Shown here piece after piece: positions 6,541 through 15,847 of a DNA stretch of 16,100 nt; position 1 is the first letter of the stretch, and the number at the start of each line of letters is the position of its first letter. This stretch comes from Chrysochromulina tobinii (lineage: Eukaryota; Haptophyta; Prymnesiales; Chrysochromulinaceae), in the NCBI GenBank assembly GCA_001275005.1, contig JWZX01003068.1:1-16100 (forward strand), given 5' to 3'. A program made the position numbers and the translations under genes. The notes under the pieces are model-generated. The model saw nothing but the letters and a program-made list of their open reading frames with translations. It was not told the DNA's origin and ran no database searches.

Positions 6541-9500
6541 TCACGCCATCGGCAACTCACGGCTAAGCGGACGGATGTCGCGTTTCTTCGATGGACGGTC
6601 ATCAGGCCCGCTCTCATGCGCACTCGGCGGGTCAACGGCAGCTCCAGCTCGACTCTCATTGCCGGGCGGCGTCCAGCCACTGACAGGTATCTTCTCAAGC
6701 GCGGCTGCAGCCGCAGCCTCGTATTCGAGACGAGTCTGCGCCAGATTCGTCTGCGTGTCGCTGGCGATGTTGCGAGCAGCCTCCTCTCTCTGCGTGGGAG
6801 CTTGTTTGGTCCCATGAGCGCGATAAACAGGAAGGCGAGTCCAACTGTTAGCCACGGCTGTGCCGTCCTCGAGAGCTTCATTATAATATGGCGACCAGCC
6901 GGAGCGCATGCTCCAGGTCGCGCGTCGTCGAGGACTGCTGCTCTTGACCCCAGACGCTTTGCCGTCCGTAGGGTTAGGGTTAGGGTGCGCGCTCGCATGC
7001 TTGTGCCAGCTGCTATTGTTGTGAAAGGCCGCCGTGCGGGGACTTCCGCTTCGCGTCACCGGAGCTTCGAGACACGCACCCAGGTTCCCACGAGAGGGCA
7101 GCTTGGACGATAGTGCATTTGAGGAAGGCGCCAGTTGCCATATGGATGTCTTTGCGAGCAGGCTGGGTGAGATACTTAGAGGTCCCGCTCCGCCGAGCAT
7201 GACAGGCTTCACCCCGACGCCCCATCCGCCACCTACCCTCTCGACCACCCGAGGTATCCGAGGGCTTGGTGCGCCTCCCATTTCGATGAACACCGACCAC
7301 GGGTTGGGCAGCGAAGCATCGTTTCCGAATACCTGGGAGCCCTGGCTATCGAGAGGTGCCCATGGCGCATTTGCAAAAGGCTCGTCTGCCAGGCGTGGCG
7401 AGGAGCGTTTCGAGTTGCGCCCGATAGGACGGGCACAATTCTCTTCAGCGGTGGTGGGTGGAGGCGACGCACGCGAATGGGGCCACATCTCTGGCAAATG
7501 AGCGATGTAGCCCTCCGTCAGGCCACGCGTGGGCGGCCGTGGAGGAGGCGGTTCCCATTCGGGCGCCAGCAAATCCCGAATAGGTGCTGGGGGCTGGATC
7601 GCGGCAGCAGGTGCAGATCCTGGCGGCAGACGCGCGAGCTTGGCTAGCTCATGTGTGGTGCGCCCTACACGACCCTGGCTGTGCACCCAGGTCAACACGT
7701 CTTGCCGTGGAGGGCCTGCGTGAGTTTCATGCGAAAGCGAAGATTCGGCGCGGGCTACGTCTGCAACCCCTTGGTTCCATATAGCAACGGGATCGTTCCC
7801 ATCTGGGGATCGAGGCCGCAGCACAAATCCACCTCTTGCCTGTGGGGTGTGAACTGTCCGACGGCCTGGGAGCCAATGTGGGGCTCATCATAATGGGCGA
7901 ATCCCGTATTGGCTTCGGCCGATTGTGCCACTTGAGCTCGGGCGCGGAGGACGAGGAGGAAGCAGCGAGTTGCGATGGCAGCTGGTGAGGGCGTGCTTGG
8001 ACGCGCGGGAAGAGGGTTGGCAGGACTGGCTTCGCAGCGTTTGCGTCTGAAGCGTTCGCATTGCGCGGTCGGTGACCACGGCTCTGCCGGTGCATCGTGG
8101 CGCTCCGAAACGAAGATGACGGTAATAGGTCAACTAGGTCTACTCGCCGCAGAGCATAGGTATAGTCGCCGCTCGAGCTGAGGCCAGAGTCATCGTCCCA
8201 ACCACAGATGCCGCCGCCGCTGCCGCCGTCGCCGCCGCCGCCCCTACCGCCAGCTATTCGACTTGTGAGTGCGGCGACCTCCGCATCGCCACTCGAGTAT
8301 CGCGAAGACGAGGCTGTCGCCGCTGATCTCGAATCTGTGCAATTGAGCAAGGCCTCGCGCGTCTTGAGCAGCTCCGCCGAGGTCTTCTCTAACTCATCTA
8401 ACTCTCTCCGCGATGCTGACGCTTCTGAAGCTGTCCGATCTTTCCCTTTCCGATTGCGCCCCTCAAGTGATGCACAGTGCTGACCTTCAGGGCAGCCGGG
8501 TCCGTCAAGATGAGCGCCGTTGGCGCTGACAAGGTCAGCACCACCAGCACCGCTCCTGCCGTGCCCATTCGGATTCTGGTCAGCTTTGGCACTCGCAATG
8601 TTCCCACACGCAGCTTGGGATTCACGCGGTTCGCGACTGCTCTCGCTTGTGAGCTTGCCCGAGCCTGCCTTCGAGACTACCTGCCGACTCATGGCATCAT
8701 CTACGGTTCCTGCGCCTCGTGCGGCTGTGGGCTTGCCTGAGCCTGCAGCAGCGTCACCGTCGATGTACCCCGCACCGCCGGAGCCGGAGCCCGTGTCACC
8801 GCCGCCGTAGCCCTTGCCACCCCAGCCGGAACCCGTGCCAACGCCGCTGGAGCTCTTGCCACCGCCGCCGGAGCCCGCGCCACCGCCGCGGGAATCTGTG
8901 CCACCGCCGCCGTAGCCTGTACTCCTCGCATTCGTAGCTGCAGCAGCTCCACCGCTGCCGTCGCCCACGTCGCCGCCGCCGCCGCCCGTGCCACCACCGC
9001 TATAGCCCGTGCCACCACCACCATTGCCCTCGCCACCGCCGCCGTAGCCCTCGCCACCGCTGCCGTAACCTGTACTCATCATGCTCGGAGCATGCTCGGA
9101 GTTCTCTCGGTCCTCCTCAACGTGACTCTCCGGAACAGACACGTTTGCGATGCCGGCAGTCGATACTTTGGAAGCGGATGCCAGGCCAGAGACTTTCCCA
9201 CGCTTCGGGCTCCTTTGCGTGTTATCACTCCAGGCGGGCTCGACGGGACGGAAGTACCGGGCTCCCACCCGCACGAAGCTCTTCACACTCAGCGGCACAC
9301 TCAGCTCGAAGGCGTCGAGCTCCTCAATCGTGAGATCGGTCTGATGCTGTAGCGCCATCGCGAGCTTCTCATTGTCGATCTCCTCGCCATCCGCGGGCGG
9401 GGCGGCACCGACGTCCTCCCAGAGCAAGCCAAGCCGCGGGGCACCCTGAACAAGGACGACGTGGCTGCCTGAGATCAGATCGTAGTCAGAAAGCTTACCA

Positions 9501-9748
9501 TCAGAAAGGTCCTTCTTGCGGTATAACACATGTGCTCGACCCACTTCCTCGCTATCCAACCCAAACGATTGCGCGGCCTTTATGATGAGTCTGAGAGGAG
9601 AGGCGCCCCAAGGTATCTTGATAGCGGCCGAAGGCTTCTCTGGATTCAGGAATGCGCATTTTGGTCCGGAGTCGTACGTTACGATCAACTCGATCTGCGT
9701 GCTTGCAGTTTTGTCCAAGACCCCGATAAGCTCATGGATAAAACCCAT
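6541..9748 (-). CDS. Large Gly-rich protein with ubiquitin-like N-terminal segment (two frame blocks)
   Basis: Two overlapping open frames seem to be one gene: block A from ATG 9748 to about 7830, and block B from about 7860 to the stop at 6541. The switch needs a one-base shift or an intron; CACCCCACAG at about 7841-7850 on the minus strand would be a good acceptor. Block A starts with about 110 residues resembling a ubiquitin-like or beta-grasp fold (VLYRKKDLSDGKLSDYDL, then GSHVVLVQG). After it comes a segment LTIEELDAFEL...FVRVGARYFRPV, then over 100 residues of Gly-rich GYGGGG-type repeats, a Lys/Glu-rich helix (RRELDELEKTSAELLKTRE) and a second Gly-rich patch. Block B is Pro/Ser-rich, with a degenerate WW-like stretch (GWSPYYNEALEDG...SWTRLP) and an Ala/Glu-rich helix near the end. 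No full family match is recognised. It may be a disordered scaffold or RNA-associated protein; this is inference. Confidence 0.6.
6969..6985 (+). repeat. Interstitial telomere-type repeat
   Basis: TAGGGTTAGGGTTAGGG gives nearly three units of the TTAGGG telomere repeat found in many eukaryotes. On the minus strand it encodes Pro-Asn-Pro-Asn-Pro within the Gly-rich gene. Confidence 0.75.
8760..9075. repeat. Degenerate GCC/CAC-rich low-complexity tract
   Basis: The plus strand is a chain of imperfect units such as CCACCGCCGCCG and GAGCCC. On the minus strand these encode the GYGGGG, GSGGGG and GTGSG-type repeats of the large protein. Open frames on every strand here are a by-product of the repeat. 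Confidence 0.8.
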
Positions 9749-9959
9749 CGGTGCACGTCTCGGCGCGGCTCAGCGCGACGCCCGTCAGGAGCTCTGCGTC
9801 GGTGCCTTTCATCCGGACCGCGCGATTCCTGACCGAAGACTGCGCGTTTCCGCAGGACTTGAAACCACCGGAGCGCTGCGGCGCGCGCGCACGCGAACCA
9901 CGTGCCGTCACCCTCTTTGAAAAATGCATCATGTACTATGTAATGTGACATGTTAGGTA

Positions 9960-9966
9960 CTTTATA
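9960..9966 (-). promoter_or_regulatory. Possible TATA box for the Gly-rich gene
   Basis: On the minus strand this reads TATAAAG, about 210 bases upstream of the ATG at 9748 and at the edge of an AT-rich island. The AT-rich setting raises the chance of a random match. Confidence 0.25.
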
Positions 9967-10098
9967 TTGCCAAAATACAAAGATACTATGACACCTTGTA
10001 ATGTTTGTAGTTTACGATATTTTTAGTAGAACATTATATACTGTTGTAGATACATTATATCTTTATATTTGTACTATTACATTATATTATATTGCCAA
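9962..10098. repeat. AT-rich island flanked by 12-bp direct repeats
   Basis: TTATATTGCCAA is present at 9962-9973 and again at 10087-10098. The 113 bases between are strongly A/T-rich and include three copies of ACATTATA, in a region that is otherwise GC-rich. It lies just beyond the stop codon of the glycosyltransferase gene and upstream of the Gly-rich gene. It could be a 3' end or promoter region, or the remnant of a small insertion with a target-site duplication. Confidence 0.7.
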
Positions 10099-10110
10099 CC
10101 CCATACCGCA

Positions 10111-12194
10111 TCACGGTCGATGTTTATTGAGGTTCAACACGTCCAATGACGTTATTCCAAGCACGCGGCCTACGAGCTCAAGCACGATGGCATGGATAGC
10201 AGAGGAGTGGTCCATTGTGGGCGATGCAAAAGGTCCACTCATGTTCAAGTCGTCGTGCGTAGCATAGTGGAGCAGGTGACGATACTTCAGAAGACCTCGC
10301 TGCATGCTGACGATTCGAGAAACAGGAATGCTCTCGAGGAACTTCAGAGGGTTGTGGAGTGGTCGCCTTAGTTTTAGTAGCTCCAGTGCACGCTTGAGGG
10401 CGCTCGCGTTGTTGGCATTCCTCTCCTGGACCTGGTTACCCGCAGGCACGGCAGCGCGATCCATCTTGAGCCCCTTCTTGATCTCAAGGGAAAGCTTCTC
10501 AACTTGGATATCATGCTCCTTGGCCTCCTTGCAAAACGCAAACACCGCTTGCGGGTCGACGGAGAGAGAGAGGTTGGCCCAAGGCACGAGCGCACCAAAC
10601 GGCAGGTAAGTGAGCGGGATCGTGAACACGGGGATGCACCCCCTGCGTTCAGGGCGCGATTCGAGGTCGTTCGTGCACACTCAATGCGAACGCACAGGGT
10701 TGCAAGCACAGGGCGAAGTGCCATGTTGAGCGCCAGGTCAGGGTCATCCGCCATGTGCATGGTCCTGGTTGCTACACTGGCCAGGGTGTGTTCGAGACTT
10801 CGAGCGTGCGCACGCGGCCACGTAGGAGAAGATTCGAGGAGTAATGATGGTGTCACCCGGCGGCACCAGGCAGAAGACGGAGCGAATGTACAGGGCGGCC
10901 TTGCGCTGGAGTGCCCACGAGGTGCGATGCTTGAGATGATGGACTTGTAGAGTACCGAAGCCTCAACTTCAGGCGATCGATCAGGGCGTGGGTGTCGGGA
11001 GAGATTGGCATCCAAGTGCTGCACCTGCTCTCTGTGGCTCCGGCTCAGGATGGCTGTGGAGCTCTCCGTCAGAAGGGAAGCCGCGCGGGCGAGCCCACGC
11101 CGCACACACTTCGCATCAGACATGACTGCGTCGGTGCATGCCCAGTCACGCTTGTACCCGTGATCAAAGCGATGGCACGTCACGGCGTGCCCCGAGCTGG
11201 ACGCCGCAAGGATGTCCTTTTGGCTGAGGAGAGCTTCAAGATCGGCAGTAGGTCCTGCACGTGTGTGACCTAAGCTGGAAATTGTGAGGAAGTCCTTCGC
11301 AGGTCTGTCCGTTGCTGCAGCCGTTCTTGCGACGTCTGCCGTGGCCGCTGGCTCGCTGGCCGGGTACATGAAGTATTGCGGCGAATAGAAAGGGACGAGC
11401 ACCACGTGCCCGCGCGGCGAGAGGGCCTGAACCTGCCAGTCGGGTAGTCGGTCCTCTTGGGTGAGTAGCAATCCGAGGGCCATCTTGCCTTGCAGGCTCT
11501 GCGCGCCGCCGGTTGCGTGTCTCTCGGCCGCCAGCGCAGCGCGCAGGTAGTGTGGCCACTCGAACATCCACACGTGGCGCTCAGGCGCTTCCGCCCACGT
11601 ATGCTGGTCGACGGTCCACTGTACGGCAGCCTCAAAGGCGCGGCAGGTGAAGGGGAACGTGTGATTGCTCCGTGGCCACACTCGAGACGTCCGCATGCAG
11701 GTCCGGCTGCCATACTTGACGAACCCCATGATCTCCTCCACGGGCGGCAGCTGAGAGCGATTCTTCCAACGAGACTGCAGGTTCTGGCTCAGCTTCGCCG
11801 ACACGTGTGGCTGCTTGAGGCTCATGGCGAGCGGATCCAGCAGCACGGACGCAAAGCATAGGTGCCAAGGAGACAAAGGGAGTATGAACATCGTTCGGTT
11901 GTCGTAGTTGGCCGCCGCCGCATTCGGAATGGCATGGGGCAGCTGGTTGACGACGGCTCGTGTTGCGCCCGCGTAAGAGTCCTCGTCACGGTCACCCTGC
12001 ACCATCATGAGCTGGTACAGATTGCGGACCGAGGAAGTCGTGTTCATGGCGTGCCATGGGATAGCATAGGTGTGTAGCAGCACCCCTGAATTGCGGATGG
12101 CCGAAAGGGCAGCGGCGCGAGGAGTTGGATCCGGTACATGTAGCATCCGCAAAGCAATTGAAGTTTTTGTTTCCGCGAATATGCATGCGTCCAA
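10111..12194 (-). CDS. Exostosin/GT47-family glycosyltransferase
   Basis: This is a putative inverting glycosyltransferase of the exostosin family (GT47), enzymes that build cell-wall or proteoglycan glycans in the Golgi. The diagnostic motif is read across an intron: FCLVPPGDT, then IFSYVAA joined to GCIPVF, then LPFGALVPWANLSLSV. The upstream block (12194 to about 10960) has HVWMFEWPHYLR, comparable to the YVYDLP start of exostosin domains, and VLVPFYSPQYF at about residue 265. FCLVPP lies in a different frame from this block, so a second intron or a lost base is needed between about 10980 and 10940; CTCAAG just before CATCGC is a possible acceptor. The last exon (10642-10111) ends with a helical segment and NLNKHRP. 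No membrane anchor is visible at the N-terminus chosen (ATG 12194), so a 5' exon may be missing. Donor sugar and acceptor are unknown. Confidence 0.7.
10643..10813 (-). other. Glycosyltransferase intron
   Basis: A 171-nt intron beginning GTGCGC and ending AACGCAG. Splicing joins FSYVAA to GCIPVF through a split Ala codon, exactly matching the exostosin consensus. The unspliced frame hits a TGA. Unlike the Hsp70 and helicase introns it has no CTGATTG elements. Confidence 0.8.
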
Positions 12195-12552
12195 TCAAGG
12201 CTTCAAGGGGCCTTGGTCCGGTCCATGCAGGGTTCTGGGTACAGTATGGCACGCAACGTTTTCTTTCTTGCACTAACCACTATGAAGGCCGCGCTCTCGG
12301 ACCCTCGCTCGTTCAACCTCCCTATGTTCACACACACACTGACACCTCCAAACCGTCCAGGAACGCAACCGATGCGAACACCTGGCGAACACGCCTCACG
12401 CGGGACTGCACACCAAAGCATTGAACGCAAGGCCGGCGATAGACGATCCTCAGCGCCCGCACTCCTGACGCGGACGGCGCGCACATGCCACTGCCCTCCA
12501 CGCCTCCAACTACAGTGTTACGAGCCACTTGCATGAGCTTCAAAGTGGGACC
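12195..12552. other. Intergenic region between two minus-strand genes
   Basis: This gap lies between the apparent start of the glycosyltransferase gene and the stop codon of the unrecognised gene upstream. It holds a short CACACACAC run near 12330 and no convincing gene. A missing 5' exon of the glycosyltransferase could be here. Confidence 0.4.
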
Positions 12553-13437
12553 TCAAAGTGGCACCTCACTGTTGCTCTGGCTGGCCACCGCCTTGTCTTT
12601 CCACGTCGCCGAGCGCGAGCGGCGCAGGTTGTCCATCTCGTCCTTGAGCGCCTGGGTCGCCGAGTGACCCATCGACCCATCCAGCGTGATCTCGTTGTTC
12701 GCAAACTTGCGCGCGATGATCTCCTGCTCCGACTCCGCCTCCTTGTGTACGGCGCCCGTGTACAGATGGTTATCAACGTCCCTCGGTGCACGGGAGCGTG
12801 TGAACTGCTCGACTTGGGCGACGAACTTGGTGGGCGGCGTGTAGCGCTTGTCGCGGGCGGGCCATTGATATACGTCCACCTTCGAAGACTTCTCATCCGA
12901 GCGGCTGGCGAGCTCTGCAGACTGGATCCAATGCGAGTTGGTGTAGCGGGAGAGGTGCTTCTGCTTCTCCTCCTCCTGATGCGCCATGAGCTCCGACTTG
13001 CTCACCTGCGTGAGATCACGTCCTCGCTGGAGCGACTTTGCGGCGCCCGCACGCGTCGGATCGGTGCCGATCCCGTTCATCACCGCCATCGCGACGGTGC
13101 CACCAGCTCCGTATGGCGTGTCTTGCTGGGCTGTGTAGTTCGAGTCGTTGCCCTTGAACCCGTCGGTATCGGAGCGCTTGTAGCTCCACGTCTTGTTCTC
13201 GCCGCGGTCGACCTGCTGCAAGCGCTTCAGCTCCTTCCAGTCCTCGTAGCCCTGCTTGCCCATGTGCCCCATGCAGAAGCCATGCAAAATCTCTGAGTCC
13301 CAGTTGTCTGGCCGCAGGTCGGATTTGAGGTATTCGGTGATCGGCTTAGGCGGAGGCGCCACGTAGATCGCATCACGCGGCTTGTCGGCGGCGGGCGGAG
13401 GGCCTCGCGGCACCCCCGACATCTTCGGCGAAGGCAT
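12553..13437 (-). CDS. Hypothetical protein, no family recognised
   Basis: An uninterrupted frame with protein-like composition, about 294 residues from ATG 13437 (MPSPKMSGVPRGPP); ATG 13422 and ATG 13494 are other candidates. It is hydrophilic, with no signal peptide or membrane segment. Features in order are a Pro-rich N-terminus (APPPKPITEYL), an aromatic segment LRPDNWDSEILHGFCMGHMGKQGYEDW, a Tyr/Asn-rich middle (DSNYTAQQDTPYGAGGT), a Lys/Glu/His stretch and RYTPPTKFV near residue 200, then a charged helical C-terminus ending SEVPL. Short Tyr/Pro/Trp motifs spread through a hydrophilic chain recall axonemal or cytoskeletal proteins, but that is only an impression. It is divergent from the helicase gene, about 460 bases away. 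Confidence 0.7.
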   Translation of the reverse strand: MPSPKMSGVPRGPPPAADKPRDAIYVAPPPKPITEYLKSDLRPDNWDSEILHGFCMGHMGKQGYEDWKELKRLQQVDRGENKTWSYKRSDTDGFKGNDSNYTAQQDTPYGAGGTVAMAVMNGIGTDPTRAGAAKSLQRGRDLTQVSKSELMAHQEEEKQKHLSRYTNSHWIQSAELASRSDEKSSKVDVYQWPARDKRYTPPTKFVAQVEQFTRSRAPRDVDNHLYTGAVHKEAESEQEIIARKFANNEITLDGSMGHSATQALKDEMDNLRRSRSATWKDKAVASQSNSEVPL

Positions 13438-13901
13438 CTGCACGCGCACGCTCGGGCAACTCCAAGGCGCGTTTCGACCCCAGTTTCGCCACAAGTTTCA
13501 AACTTGTTGCTGCTGCTGGCTGCTGCTGCTGCTGCTGCTCAACACAACGCGCAAACCTCCGGACCCCCAAGCACGAGGGCCTCTATCGCTATGGACGGAG
13601 GTGTGGCCGACACAACCTGCTATTACACAGGCCGTTAATCGGCGGCATGGGGGGAGGCGCAGCCTCCCCCTCTAGAGTAAAACGAGCCACTGCTGCTGCT
13701 GCTATTCAACACAACGCATGGGTAAGTCCAAAGTGGCCGAGAAAAGGATTCAATCGATTTCAGCACACCGCATCCGCCCTGGGGTGCATCTATTTGCCGC
13801 TGGATGGATGGAAAATTTCCGACACGGCGCGCCTAATTCGCCTTCCGTTCGCGGTACATGTACAAGCGACGAGGAGAGCACGGTGTGATTGTGTGTTCAT
13901 A
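13438..13901. promoter_or_regulatory. Divergent upstream region with CTG repeats
   Basis: This region separates the divergent starts of the unrecognised gene and the helicase gene and should hold both promoters. It has two CTG tracts, each followed by TCAACACAACGC (13539-13550, 13706-13717). ATGGGTAAGT at 13718-13727 contains a strong splice-donor match, and GATTTCAG ends at 13763, so a 42-nt intron in the helicase 5' leader is possible. The helicase frame is open back to 13647 but this part reads unlike a conserved protein. Confidence 0.45.
13508..13717. repeat. Duplicated CTG tract plus TCAACACAACGC
   Basis: The first copy is an interrupted CTG tract (about 13509-13538) followed by TCAACACAACGC. 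The second is a shorter CTG tract (13690-13703) followed after two bases by the same 12-mer, about 167 bp on. It looks like a local duplication with repeat-length change. Confidence 0.75.
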
Positions 13902-15807
13902 ATGAATTCACATGAAGGACGGAGCGCTGCGGCTTCAATGAAGGGCAGAGGCGGCGGTGGACGGGGTGGAACTGGTGCTGACCGCGGAGCACCTCCCGGC
14001 CGTGGCCGCGGGGGTGGCGTCGGCGCACCTCTCGGTCGCCAGGACCGCAAGGAGTCGAAGTGGAGCAAGCAGCAAGCGGCTGAGGCGGCGCGTGACCGGT
14101 CCGAGGATGAGTACTTTAAGCAGTGCCAGGCGCAGGCGCTCAGGTCGGGCGAGGCCAAGAAGGCTGCGGCCGGCCTCACTGGACAGGAGGCGGACGCGCA
14201 CGAGAAGGCGCTCTTTGCGCAGCAGGGCTCTCAGGGCATCCAGTTCGACAAGTATGCAGACATCAAGGTGGAGACGAGTGGGCCGGGTGCTGACGTGGCG
14301 GCGCCCTTCTCCGACTTTGGTTCGCTCACGCTGCCCTCCTTTCTCCTGCGCAACATCTCGCTGATGAACTACTCCAAGCCGACCCCCATCCAGAGGCACG
14401 CGGTGCCGCTCGCCCTCGCGGGCTGCGACCTGATGTGCTGCGCCCAGACGGGCTCGGGCAAGACGGCAGCCTTCCTCATCCCCGTGTGCTCGTCGCTCTC
14501 GTCTCCAGCGGCCGGCGGCACGACGGTCGGCCAGCCGGGTGCCGCCAAGCCTCGCGCCGTCATCATGGCCCCCACGCGTGAGCTCGCCTCGCAGATCGGG
14601 CTCGAGGCCCAAAAGTTGACGAATCGCAGTCCGCTCCGCTCCGTGGCCGTGTACGGCGGCGCCGACCAGCGCAAGCAGGCGCGCGAGCTCGCCCTCGGCG
14701 TCGACCTCATCGTGGCGACCCCCGGCCGCCTGAACGACTTTGTCGAACGAGGACTCGTCGAACTCCGCGGCTGCCCGCTTCCTGGTGCTCGACGAGGCAG
14801 ATCGGATGCTCGATATGGGCTTCGAGCCGCAGGTGCACGTCTGATTGCATGCTGACTGCCTCTGATGGTCTGTGATGACCTCTGATGACTCTTTTGGTTG
14901 CGCCCGATTGCACGCTCTGCCTGGGTGACGCAGATCCGTCGCATCGTGCGCACGATGCCCGCCGCCGCCGAGCGCCATACGTTGCTCTTCAGCGCGACCT
15001 TCCCAGCGCCCATCCAGCAGCTCGCAAAGGAATTCTTGCGCCCGTACGTTTGGATTGGCGTTGGGCGGGTTGGGTCGACCGTCGAGGGCATCGAGCAGCG
15101 CGTTTGGCTCGCGACGGCCGACAAGCGCGCCAAGCTGGCTCTGGTGGTCAAGGCGCTTGCGGACCGGTCAGGTCGCTCCCTCGTCTTTGTGGAGAAGGTA
15201 CGTGATGAGCATCCTCTTGACTGCTCGCTGATTGCGCTGATTGCGAGCCGACCATGCATGCCGGCTCCCCCGCCCTTGCCACTGATGGCCTCTGCATGCA
15301 TGCCGCTCGCTCGTCCCTCTTTGTGGACACAGAAGCGCACGGCCACCTGGCTCAAGAAGACGCTTCGCCACGGCGGCCCCGCGGAGGGTGGCGAGGAGGA
15401 GCGCTTTGAGCCAATCGCAGCTGAAGACATCCACGGCGACCGTTCGCAGTCGCAGCGCGAGGCCGCTCTAGCTGCCTTCCGTTCGGGCTCCTGCCGCGTT
15501 CTCGTGGCGACCGACGTGGCGGCCCGTGGGCTCGATGTGCCAGGCGTGGAGCACGTGATCAACATGGACTTGCCCTTTGCACGGGAGGATTTCGACTCGG
15601 TGGTGCATCGCATCGGACGCACGGGGCGCGCTGGCCATACGGGGCTGGCAACCTCCCTCTTTGTGCCCGGAGAGACCCCCAAACAAGGCAATGGCAAGAT
15701 CGGCTCGATGCTCGCCACGCTGCTTAAGGAAACGGGGCAGGTCGTGCCGTCCTTCTTGAGCAGCGGTGGTGGCGGTGGTGGCGGTGGTGGCGGTGGCAGT
15801 GGTGGCA

Positions 15808-15847
<40 letters not shown>

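Noticed and set aside
8701-9057. Ala/Val/Arg-rich minus-strand open frame
   Set aside because: An out-of-frame reading of the Gly-rich repeat tract; only the GYGGGG frame continues into non-repetitive protein.
10374-10800. C-terminal part of the 606-residue minus-strand open frame
   Set aside because: It overlaps the exon encoding GCIPVF in another frame and is Ser/Arg-rich without motifs. The exostosin match shows the other frame is coding.
13935-14978. 347-residue minus-strand open frame
   Set aside because: Antisense to helicase exon 1, Arg/Leu-rich as expected for a chance frame in GC-rich DNA.
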